Assembly: GCF_038452265.1 (NCBI RefSeq)
Contig: NZ_CP151842.1
Span: 558,001-622,000 of the forward strand
DNA length: 64,000 bases
Source: Vibrio diazotrophicus
Lineage (GTDB): Bacteria; Pseudomonadota; Gammaproteobacteria; Enterobacterales; Vibrionaceae
Direction of reading: 5' to 3'
Part shown: in pieces, positions 17,842-25,949 of the stretch
How positions within the stretch are numbered: position 1 is the stretch's first letter
How the letters are laid out: each line of letters begins with the position of its first letter
Position numbers and translations under genes: made by a program
The notes under the pieces: generated by a model
Database searches by the model: none
Told to the model about the DNA's origin: nothing
What the model saw: only the letters and a program-made list of their open reading frames with translations

Positions 17842-17913
17842 CCGCCCCTCACGTGTCGGCTGAATCAGAGATTGGCTGACACAAATATAAACTTAACTCT
17901 TTAGGAGAGAATT

Positions 17914-18183
17914 ATGTCTCTGAATGCAGAAACTAAAGCAGCAATCGTAGCAGAATATGCACGTGCTGAAGGCGACACTGGTTCACCAGAAGTTCAAGTA
18001 GCTCTACTTACAGCTTCTATCAACCACCTTCAAGGTCACTTCAAAGAACACAAAGGCGATCACCACAGCCGTCGTGGTCTTCTACGTATGGTTTCTAGCC
18101 GTCGTAAACTTCTAGATTACCTAAAAGGTAAAGATCTAGATCGTTACCACGACCTAATCAAACGCCTAGGCCTACGTCGTTAA
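17914..18183 (+). CDS. rpsO: 30S ribosomal protein S15
   Basis: Primary 16S rRNA-binding protein of the small subunit platform, 89 aa. Contains GDTGSPEVQVALLTASINHL, HSRRGLL and the LDYLKGKD helix typical of S15. In E. coli, S15 represses its own translation by trapping ribosomes on a leader pseudoknot; the short leader here (about 65 nt) could hold such a structure, but I did not resolve it. A strong terminator follows. Confidence 0.98.
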   Translation: MSLNAETKAAIVAEYARAEGDTGSPEVQVALLTASINHLQGHFKEHKGDHHSRRGLLRMVSSRRKLLDYLKGKDLDRYHDLIKRLGLRR

Positions 18184-18210
18184 TTCGCGTCTGCCAAGCA
18201 GGTTTGAAGA

Positions 18211-18236
18211 AAAAGGGGCTTTTTAGCCCCTTTTTT
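18211..18236 (+). terminator. rpsO terminator
   Basis: Stem AAAAGGGGCT / AGCCCCTTTT with a short T-rich loop and a T6 tail. Confidence 0.9.
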
Positions 18237-18652
18237 GTGTCTGCAAATTGAGAGTGTGACACTCAGTTACTTAACGGTGTCATTCTTGAATTCCGCCACG
18301 AAATATCCAGAATCTAATATAATCGCGCGCTGTAGCTAGATTTCAGCCTACGTTTTAATGGTAAATAAGGCATCAGGAATACCGGAAAAAGCACACCAAT
18401 TATCTCCTGAAATTAGCATCTTGAAGCAAGCGGGTATATACTACGCACGGCGAAATCCTCTGTAAGGATTTCCAATCAATACTCACTACATTACAGTCAA
18501 CCACGTCGACCAAACGGTCGCGGCTATTCAAAGCGTGTTTTGCGGACGTTTCTTGCAATAAAGAACTGAGCACGTTTTTACTAGTCGCGATTCGTAATGT
18601 GTGAGATTCATTTAATAAATCTGAGCATCTGCTCAGAGCAAGGAATATTTAC
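18237..18652 (+). promoter_or_regulatory. Long pnp leader/promoter region
   Basis: No coding sequence seen. Two perfect small hairpins lie in it: GAAATCCT / AGGATTTC (18452-18472) and CGACC / GGTCG (18507-18520). A TATAAT at 18318-18323 lacks a good -35. TTAGCA-18-TATACT (18413-18442) is a candidate pnp promoter. In E. coli the pnp leader is an RNase III target through which PNPase autoregulates, and SraG is encoded in the same gap; these hairpins are candidates for the former. Confidence 0.4.
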
Positions 18653-20785
18653 ATGTTCGAAAAACCAGTTGTTAAAACGTTTCAGTACGGCAACCACACT
18701 GTAACGCTAGAAACAGGTGTTATTGCACGTCAAGCGACAGCAGCAGTTATGGTTACTATGGATGACACCGCAGTATTTGTATCTGTTGTTGGTAAAAAAG
18801 AAGCGGTAGAAGGTCAAGACTTCTTCCCTCTAACAGTAAACTACCAAGAGCGTACGTACGCTGCAGGTAAAATCCCAGGTGGCTTCTTCAAGCGTGAAGG
18901 CCGTCCTTCTGAAGGCGAAACACTGACTGCTCGTCTAATCGACCGTCCTATTCGCCCTCTATTCCCAGATGCATTCAAAAACGAAGTTCAAGTCATCGCT
19001 ACTGTTGTTTCAGTTAACCCTGATGTACAACCAGATATCGTAACTATGATTGGTACTTCAGCAGCGCTTGCTATTTCTGGTATCCCATTCAATGGCCCTA
19101 TCGGTGCAGCTCGTGTTGGTCACATTGATGGTCAATTAGTACTTAACCCAAGCAACACTGAGCTTGCTGCGTCTAAGCTTGACCTTGTTGTTGCTGGTAC
19201 TTCATCAGCAGTATTGATGGTTGAATCAGAAGCAGACAACCTAACTGAAGAAGAGATGCTTTCTGCTGTTGTATTTGGTCACGACCAACAACAAACAGTT
19301 ATCAATGCTATCAACGAATTTGCAGCAGAAGTTGCAACTCCAGCATGGTCTTGGGAAGCTCCAGCAGAAAACACAGAACTTAAAGCGAAAATCGCTGAGC
19401 TAGCTGAGACTAAACTTGTTGAAGCTTACCAAATCACTGAAAAAATGGCGCGTTATGACCGTATCCACGAAATCAGTGCTGAAGTGAATGAAAAGTTACT
19501 TGCTGAAGATGAAGAGCTGAACCTAAAAGAAGTTCACACTATTTTCCACGATCTAGAAAAAACAGTTGTACGTCGTAGCATCATCGCGGGTAACCCACGT
19601 ATTGATGGTCGTGAGAAAGACATGGTTCGTGCACTTGATGTACGTACTGGTGTTCTTCCTCGTACTCACGGTTCTGCGCTATTCACTCGTGGTGAAACTC
19701 AGGCGCTAGTAACGGCAACTCTAGGTACTCAACGTGATGCGCAAATCATTGATGAGCTAACTGGTGAGAAGAAAGATTACTTCCTACTACACTACAACTT
19801 CCCTCCATACTGTGTAGGTGAAACTGGTTTTGTAGGTTCTCCTAAGCGTCGCGAAATCGGCCACGGCAAACTGGCTAAGCGCGGTATTGCAGCAGTAATG
19901 CCTTCTCCAGAAGAATTCCCGTACACAGTACGTGTTGTTTCAGAAATCACTGAATCAAACGGTTCTTCTTCAATGGCATCTGTGTGTGGTACTTCACTGG
20001 CTCTTATGGACGCTGGTGTGCCAATCAAGTCTTCTGTTGCGGGTATCGCAATGGGTCTTGTTAAAGAAGGCGACGATTTCGTTGTTCTTTCAGACATCCT
20101 TGGCGACGAAGACCACCTAGGTGATATGGACTTTAAAGTAGCAGGTACTAACACAGGTATTACTGCTCTTCAAATGGACATCAAGATCGAAGGTATCACT
20201 AAAGAGATCATGCAAATTGCACTTAACCAAGCGCAAGGTGCACGTAAGCACATCCTATCTGTGATGGATGAAGCTATCTCTGGTGCTCGTGACGATATTT
20301 CACAATTCGCTCCACGTATCCACACAATGAAGATTAGCTCAGATAAGATCAAAGATGTTATCGGTAAAGGCGGCGCAGTTATCCGTCAGCTAACTGAAGA
20401 AACGGGTACAACAATCGAAATCGAAGATGACGGCACAATCAAGATTGCAGCAACTTCTGGTGAGCAAGCGCAAGAAGCGATTCGTCGTATCGAGCAAATC
20501 ACTGCTGAAGTTGAAGTTGGTAAGATCTACACAGGTAAAGTTGCACGCCTCGCTGATTTCGGTGCATTCGTAACCGTTCTTCCTGGTAAAGATGGTCTTG
20601 TACACATTTCTCAAATCGCTGACCAGCGTGTAGAGAAAGTATCTGATTTCTTAACTGAAGGCCAAGAAGTTCAAGTTAAAGTACTTGAAATCGACCGCCA
20701 AGGCCGTGTTCGTCTGAGCATGAAAGAAGCAGTAGAAAAGCCAGTTGAAGCAGCTGCAACTGATTCTGCTCCAGAAGCGGAATAA
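18653..20785 (+). CDS. pnp: Polyribonucleotide nucleotidyltransferase (PNPase)
   Basis: Phosphorolytic 3'-5' exoribonuclease, part of the degradosome. Two RNase PH-like domains (about 10-215 and 310-545; the second carries the active-site IKSSVAGIAMGL region), an all-alpha linker, then a KH domain (IGKGGAVIRQLTEETGT) and an S1 domain (KIYTGKVARLADFGAFV). Length 710 aa. It has its own long leader and a terminator after it; nlpI follows, as in E. coli. Confidence 0.98.
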   Translation: MFEKPVVKTFQYGNHTVTLETGVIARQATAAVMVTMDDTAVFVSVVGKKEAVEGQDFFPLTVNYQERTYAAGKIPGGFFKREGRPSEGETLTARLIDRPIRPLFPDAFKNEVQVIATVVSVNPDVQPDIVTMIGTSAALAISGIPFNGPIGAARVGHIDGQLVLNPSNTELAASKLDLVVAGTSSAVLMVESEADNLTEEEMLSAVVFGHDQQQTVINAINEFAAEVATPAWSWEAPAENTELKAKIAELAETKLVEAYQITEKMARYDRIHEISAEVNEKLLAEDEELNLKEVHTIFHDLEKTVVRRSIIAGNPRIDGREKDMVRALDVRTGVLPRTHGSALFTRGETQALVTATLGTQRDAQIIDELTGEKKDYFLLHYNFPPYCVGETGFVGSPKRREIGHGKLAKRGIAAVMPSPEEFPYTVRVVSEITESNGSSSMASVCGTSLALMDAGVPIKSSVAGIAMGLVKEGDDFVVLSDILGDEDHLGDMDFKVAGTNTGITALQMDIKIEGITKEIMQIALNQAQGARKHILSVMDEAISGARDDISQFAPRIHTMKISSDKIKDVIGKGGAVIRQLTEETGTTIEIEDDGTIKIAATSGEQAQEAIRRIEQITAEVEVGKIYTGKVARLADFGAFVTVLPGKDGLVHISQIADQRVEKVSDFLTEGQEVQVKVLEIDRQGRVRLSMKEAVEKPVEAAATDSAPEAE

Positions 20786-20843
20786 GTTTACGCAAAAGAT
20801 GGAATGCGAACTGTTTTCGCATTTTATCTAGAAAGCGTGTTAT

Positions 20844-20870
20844 AAAGGGAGCGTGATTCGCTCCCTTTTT
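20844..20870 (+). terminator. pnp terminator
   Basis: AAAGGGAGCG / CGCTCCCTTT stem, 5-nt loop TGATT, T5 tail. Confidence 0.88.
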
Positions 20871-20902
20871 CATGCGTTTGGGGTATACAGGAGTATCTAT
20901 TA

Positions 20903-21826
20903 GTGAAATGGTTCAAAACCGCAGCGGCCAGTGTAGCGTTAATGCTATTAGCTGGATGTGCGAACAATTCATCAGAATCGGATCAATCCTTACCTTGGGT
21001 TTATCCACCAATGGCTATTCCTTTACAGGCTAGTGTGCAGCAGGAAGTTCAAATAGCGCGTTTGACTCAGCTATTACAGCGCTCTGATTTAACCGACGAA
21101 GTTCGAGCAAAAATGCTTTTTGAACGTGGCAACGCTTATGACAGTGTCGGCTTACGTGATTTAGCTCGTTTAGATTTCACCCAATCGTTAGCGTTAAACC
21201 CCGCACAATCAGATATCTTTAATCTGTTAGGTGTTTATTACACTGAAACTGGTGAGTTCGATGCAGCTTACGAGTCTTTTGATTCAACATTAGAGCTTGA
21301 TCCGAACAATGAATATGCAATGCGTAACCGAGCGGTTGCGCTTTATTACGGTGAGCGCCCACAGCTCGCATTCGATGAAGCGGACAAACATTATCAAATG
21401 GATCCTAACGATCCGTTTCGAGCTCTTTGGCGCTACATTATTAAAATGGATCTCGATCCAAATACTGCAAAAGCCGAGCTAAGCCAACAGTTCAAATCTC
21501 ACAATGAAGAGTGGGGATGGTTGTTGGTTGCTATGATGTTGGACGAAATATCTGAAGAGCAACTATTCAAAGCGATATTAGCGAGTACGCGTGACAACAA
21601 TGTATTAGCGCAGCGTTTAACAGAAGCCTATTTCTACCTAGGTAAGCGTTATCACATGCAAGGTGATTATGCTCATGCTGTGTCACTTTATAAGTTGGCT
21701 ATCTCGTTCAATGTGTATGAGTACGTAGAACATCGTTACTCGTTTATTGAGTTGGGGCGAATCTACAAAGATGTGCGCGAAGCTCAGCTAGCGAAAGAGA
21801 AAGCTGAGCTTACGGCTAACGAGTAA
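20903..21826 (+). CDS. nlpI: Lipoprotein NlpI, TPR adaptor
   Basis: Outer-membrane lipoprotein adaptor for peptidoglycan hydrolases, with Prc in E. coli. GTG start at 20903 follows CAGGAG. Signal peptide with lipobox LLAGC (Cys19), then TPR-like helical repeats (for example LTDEVRAKMLFERGNAYDSVG, DIFNLLGVYYTETGEFDAAYE and EYAMRNRAVALYYGERPQLA). Length 307 aa. Downstream of pnp as in E. coli. Confidence 0.94.
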   Translation: MKWFKTAAASVALMLLAGCANNSSESDQSLPWVYPPMAIPLQASVQQEVQIARLTQLLQRSDLTDEVRAKMLFERGNAYDSVGLRDLARLDFTQSLALNPAQSDIFNLLGVYYTETGEFDAAYESFDSTLELDPNNEYAMRNRAVALYYGERPQLAFDEADKHYQMDPNDPFRALWRYIIKMDLDPNTAKAELSQQFKSHNEEWGWLLVAMMLDEISEEQLFKAILASTRDNNVLAQRLTEAYFYLGKRYHMQGDYAHAVSLYKLAISFNVYEYVEHRYSFIELGRIYKDVREAQLAKEKAELTANE

Positions 21827-21844
21827 CCTAAGTTAAATGAGAAT

Positions 21845-21876
21845 AAAAAATCCAGTGTATTAGCACTGGATTTTTT
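21845..21876. terminator. Bidirectional terminator nlpI / PilZ gene
   Basis: A6-TCCAGTG (21845-21857) pairs with CACTGGA-T6 (21864-21876). It is symmetric, so it serves the convergent genes on both sides. Confidence 0.9.
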
Positions 21877-21897
21877 ATTTGCGTAACAAGAAAAGTT

Positions 21898-24246
21898 TTA
21901 GCTCGTTAATTCCAACCGGATAAGAACTTCTTCAGTAATATCGATAATCTCACCATATCCGACAATGGCACCGATTTCTTTCTCTAAGTTTTTGGCTTGA
22001 TGGAGGCTGATTTGTGCCAGTTCATCAATATCTCGTCTCAACAGTACTGTGAATGGATCAAACACTGGAGCCCCGCAAAGTCTTAGAATGAAAATCTCAC
22101 CCATCAATTGTGCCTTTTGAATGAACTTAATGCGTTCTTTTGTATTGGCAAAATCTGATAACAATCGAGTCTCAACAGACTGGATGCGTGAGCCAAATTT
22201 GATTGCAGCAATATAGACTTCATTGTGTTGAGCTTCAGCACCATCAATTCGCTTCATTGGTGTCGCCAGTAAGGTGTTGGTGTGACCTTTAAAGATTGGC
22301 TCAAGAGATATCTGACCTTCTTGCCCCAATTTGGCCAGCAAAGCCAAGTGAGGTGGAAGAGGGTAATTTACACCAATCACTTTAGGCTTCAGGCTAGGAC
22401 CGCTCTTCTCGACAAAAATAGGTGCGCTAACAATCTTATCCAACAAAATATTGTGTAAGCCTTCAAGTAACTGTGGGCTAGGCAGAACTTCTTCTTTTGC
22501 TTTTAACTTGTCTTGATTGCTTTCGATGATGCTATTGAAAAAAGCGATGGTTTTCATCGTTTGCGCATTTTCATCGATCACAAGATGCAACCGCTGTCCT
22601 TCAGGGCTGATTCTAATTACCCGATACGGAACATTATTGAGAGGTAAATTTTTGTCGTACAGCTTCAACTCGAGATAATCGATGTTGATCATGTCCCCCG
22701 CTTTCAATTGTAAAGGGGTATTCACAATCACATTCAGTCCGCGTTTGGAAAGATCTACAGTGGCACCTTCTCCAAGAACTTGGTCATTGAAAATGACATT
22801 CACAGGGGTTTTCAGTGTGTAGCGAGGCTCTTTACGTCGTGAGCGGGCGTCAAAATAGATACCTGTAGGAGAGCCAATAACCTTACGGGGATGACGAAAT
22901 GGGTTGAGATCACTGGTTGGCAACTGAGGTTTGTCGACTAGTAAATAGTCCTTCGCCGAGCTGAAATCACTGATTTCTTGTAATACACCGCAGTGAGTGA
23001 GTTTTTGCGACTGGTTCGCAAGTTCACTGGAATGATTAGCCAGTTCTTCTCGCTCTGACTGAGAAAGCTCAAATACCGATAAACGGAAAGCTTTCCAACT
23101 TTCTTTACGTGCACCGACATGCCAAAACAGTTTACGTTGGTCGCTAGTGGCTTCGGGCATCATCATAGAGAAGAAGAACGTCTTATCTTGATGCTCGTGT
23201 TTAAAAGCATAAAGGACATTATTACTGCCGCTTACACCTGGTTTGGTGAGCATGTCCATACGAGTCTGGTTAAACAAGCTACTTAAAGATTGTTGGTTTC
23301 GCTCGTCGTGCCAGTATTGCCAAAGCTGATGATTGTGTTCGGTGAGCAGTGCCAATTTCAGTTCGCTGCCACTGAAAAATACAGGCAAGTTACAAGTATG
23401 TTTTAAATAGCTGTGTTCGTAACCACGAGTCCGAGCGCGGATAATTTTATCTTGGTTGTCGTGACGAGCTTTCTGGCTGTTATTTTTTAGCGATTCTTCA
23501 ATCACCTTTTCAATAATTAGGCTCTCTGACAGTTTCAAAGCACGCAAATACTTTATCGCGTCATTATCGTAAGATTCATCAACACCAAGAATACGATATT
23601 CAATCGGTTTGTTTAGCTCTTCCAGCTTGCTGCTTTTAGTGAGTTCGGTGAATTGAACCCAAATGGTATCGCCAAGTTTGTAGTTGAATGCTGAAGGAAC
23701 TTTGAATTTGGCGCCAGATGCTGATAAATCGACACTCAAACCGTGAACCACTTGCTCATTACTTGGCAGATGGATTTTGACCTGAGTATTAATTTTTAAG
23801 CGATTTTCTAAGCGTTTAAGGTCATAACCCAATTTAATCGGTTCAACTTCAAAGCTACCATCTACAGTGACACTCTTACCTTTGTTCAATGTGCCTTGCT
23901 GATTCATAACGCGAAAGTTGTTGCGAGTATTAATTAAATTCTCCCAAACCCCTTCGGTGTAACCGCCAAACTTCTTAACACTCTTGTGATAAGTATTAAA
24001 TGCAACATCATCCAGCCAATGTTTTTTGCCGTCTAACTCATATTCTCTGCATTCACCTTGAACTCGCCCGCGTAAATCAATGCTTTTGGAGCATGGAGCC
24101 ATGACTCGATTCAATTCCATCTTCACCAGAAGTTTGACAGACGGCGGCTGTCCCCCCGTGAATTTATTCAGGAGTTGCTCAAAGTCGGCTGATTTATAAG
24201 CGGGAATTAGCCGTTCAGCGAGGGAGAGAATTTCAGATTGCTGCAT
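21898..24246 (-). CDS. Large two-PilZ-domain protein (PlzC-like c-di-GMP receptor)
   Basis: Cytoplasmic protein of 782 aa with no signal peptide. Two PilZ-type modules each show both halves of the c-di-GMP signature: R145-LEN-R149 with D173-LSASG178, and RKEPR near residue 467 with DLSKRG near 500. The rest is not recognised as an enzyme. In V. cholerae a PilZ protein (PlzC) lies next to radA, and the divergent radA here supports orthology; the name is by synteny from memory. Likely role is c-di-GMP-dependent control of motility, biofilm or virulence. Confidence 0.8.
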   Translation of the reverse strand: MQQSEILSLAERLIPAYKSADFEQLLNKFTGGQPPSVKLLVKMELNRVMAPCSKSIDLRGRVQGECREYELDGKKHWLDDVAFNTYHKSVKKFGGYTEGVWENLINTRNNFRVMNQQGTLNKGKSVTVDGSFEVEPIKLGYDLKRLENRLKINTQVKIHLPSNEQVVHGLSVDLSASGAKFKVPSAFNYKLGDTIWVQFTELTKSSKLEELNKPIEYRILGVDESYDNDAIKYLRALKLSESLIIEKVIEESLKNNSQKARHDNQDKIIRARTRGYEHSYLKHTCNLPVFFSGSELKLALLTEHNHQLWQYWHDERNQQSLSSLFNQTRMDMLTKPGVSGSNNVLYAFKHEHQDKTFFFSMMMPEATSDQRKLFWHVGARKESWKAFRLSVFELSQSEREELANHSSELANQSQKLTHCGVLQEISDFSSAKDYLLVDKPQLPTSDLNPFRHPRKVIGSPTGIYFDARSRRKEPRYTLKTPVNVIFNDQVLGEGATVDLSKRGLNVIVNTPLQLKAGDMINIDYLELKLYDKNLPLNNVPYRVIRISPEGQRLHLVIDENAQTMKTIAFFNSIIESNQDKLKAKEEVLPSPQLLEGLHNILLDKIVSAPIFVEKSGPSLKPKVIGVNYPLPPHLALLAKLGQEGQISLEPIFKGHTNTLLATPMKRIDGAEAQHNEVYIAAIKFGSRIQSVETRLLSDFANTKERIKFIQKAQLMGEIFILRLCGAPVFDPFTVLLRRDIDELAQISLHQAKNLEKEIGAIVGYGEIIDITEEVLIRLELTS

Positions 24247-24374
24247 AGTTTTCTGTTAGAGTAATGTCCACTTAATAAAATCGGCATTGATAATGATTTC
24301 TTTAGCAATATGTTGCATTGATTCAACATATTATTAAAGTCTCTATGTCACAACTTAGATGAATTTGAGGAAGC

Positions 24375-25754
24375 ATGGTAAAAGCAAAACGCGCTTACGT
24401 ATGTAACGATTGCGGCGCAGATTTTCCCCGTTGGCAAGGTCAGTGTAACGCTTGTGGCGCATGGAATACCATATCTGAAGTAAGGCTGGCTGCTTCACCA
24501 CAGGTTGCGCGTAATGAGCGACTCAGTGGTTATGCGGGAAGTGCTACAGAATCACAGGTTCAAACACTTTCAGAAATCAATCTACAGGAAGTTCCTCGTT
24601 TTAGTAGTGGCTTTAAAGAACTGGACCGTGTACTTGGTGGTGGTGTGGTGCCTGGCGCTGCAATTTTAATCGGTGGTAACCCTGGTGCTGGTAAATCTAC
24701 ACTTTTGTTACAAACCATGTGTTTGCTCTCACCTCAAATGCCTACGCTTTATGTCACTGGCGAAGAATCACTTCAACAGGTCGCAATGCGTGCATCTCGA
24801 CTGGGGTTGCCTAAAGAGCATCTGAAAATGCTCTCTGAAACCAACGTTGATAAAATTTGTCAGGTCGCTGAAAAAGAGCAGCCAAGAATTATGGTGATTG
24901 ACTCGATTCAGGTGATGCATGTTGCTGATGTTCAGTCATCTCCCGGAACGGTGGCTCAGGTCCGAGAATCAGCAACAACGTTGACTCGCTATGCAAAACA
25001 AAACAATGTTGCGGTATTTATTGTTGGTCACGTTACAAAAGATGGCTCTTTAGCTGGTCCGAAAGTACTGGAACACATTATTGACTGTTCAGTATTGCTT
25101 GATGGTGGTTCAGATACACGATTCCGAACTTTACGCAGTCATAAAAACCGCTTTGGTGCTGTCAATGAGCTTGGCGTATTTGCTATGACAGGCCAAGGGC
25201 TGCGCGAAGTAAGTAACCCATCTGCCATTTTCCTTTCTCGTGGAGAAGAAGAGACTTCAGGCAGTTCAGTGATGGTTGTATGGGAAGGTACACGTCCATT
25301 GCTTGTTGAAATACAGGCGCTAGTGGATTATTCGCAGTTGGCGAATCCAAGGCGAGTTGCAGTTGGGCTGGAGCAGAACCGTTTGTCATTATTGCTTGCG
25401 GTGTTGCACAAACACGGTGGGCTGCAAATGGCTGACCAAGATGTGTTTGTCAATGTAGTAGGTGGCGTGAAAGTAACGGAAACCAGCGCTGACTTGGCAT
25501 TGTTGATGGCTCTTTTATCCAGTTTTCGTGACAAACCGCTACCGAAAGACGTTGTTATTTTCGGTGAAGTGGGGCTGGCCGGAGAAATTCGCCCTGTACC
25601 AAGCGGGCAAGAACGTTTGAATGAAGCGTTCAAACACGGCTTTAAAAGGGCCATTGTTCCTGCTGCAAATATGCCTAAAGGTGGTATTGCAGGAATGCAG
25701 ATACATGGCGTTAAGAAGCTTTCAGAGGCAATTGAAGCATTTGATGAACTTTAG
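24375..25754 (+). CDS. radA: DNA repair protein RadA (Sms)
   Basis: RecA-like helicase that promotes branch migration in recombination. N-terminal C4 zinc finger (CNDCG then CNACG), RecA core with Walker A GGNPGAGKST, the RadA-specific KNRFG motif, and a C-terminal Lon-protease-like domain (VNVVGGVKVTETSADLALL). Length 459 aa, the family norm. Divergent from the PilZ gene across 128 bp. Confidence 0.97.
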   Translation: MVKAKRAYVCNDCGADFPRWQGQCNACGAWNTISEVRLAASPQVARNERLSGYAGSATESQVQTLSEINLQEVPRFSSGFKELDRVLGGGVVPGAAILIGGNPGAGKSTLLLQTMCLLSPQMPTLYVTGEESLQQVAMRASRLGLPKEHLKMLSETNVDKICQVAEKEQPRIMVIDSIQVMHVADVQSSPGTVAQVRESATTLTRYAKQNNVAVFIVGHVTKDGSLAGPKVLEHIIDCSVLLDGGSDTRFRTLRSHKNRFGAVNELGVFAMTGQGLREVSNPSAIFLSRGEEETSGSSVMVVWEGTRPLLVEIQALVDYSQLANPRRVAVGLEQNRLSLLLAVLHKHGGLQMADQDVFVNVVGGVKVTETSADLALLMALLSSFRDKPLPKDVVIFGEVGLAGEIRPVPSGQERLNEAFKHGFKRAIVPAANMPKGGIAGMQIHGVKKLSEAIEAFDEL

Positions 25755-25903
25755 GTGTGTTATTCCCAAAGATGAAAGTCGAGAAAATATTTTTGATTTA
25801 GCTCGCGTCTTGGGATGGAATCGCCTATATTTCACGATCATTAGCTGTAGTTAAATATTTTTTAAGGGCAGCGGTTTGCGGGGGTATCAGTCTTGACAGA
25901 TTG

Positions 25904-25912
25904 TGATATACT
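25904..25912 (+). promoter_or_regulatory. Extended -10 promoter for fusA2
   Basis: TGATATACT is a TGN-TATACT extended -10. The nearby TTGACA (25893-25898) is only 8 bp away and cannot be its -35. Predicted start lies about 30 bp ahead of the gene. Confidence 0.5.
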
Positions 25913-25949
25913 CTGCGCGCATTTTATATCCTATTAACAGAGTAAGACA

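Noticed and set aside
18318..18323. TATAAT upstream of pnp as its promoter
   Set aside because: No acceptable -35 at 16-19 bp; TTGAAT is 26 bp away.
25893..25912. TTGACA close to TATACT before fusA2 as a -35/-10 pair
   Set aside because: The spacer is only 8 bp; the -10 works better as an extended TGN type.
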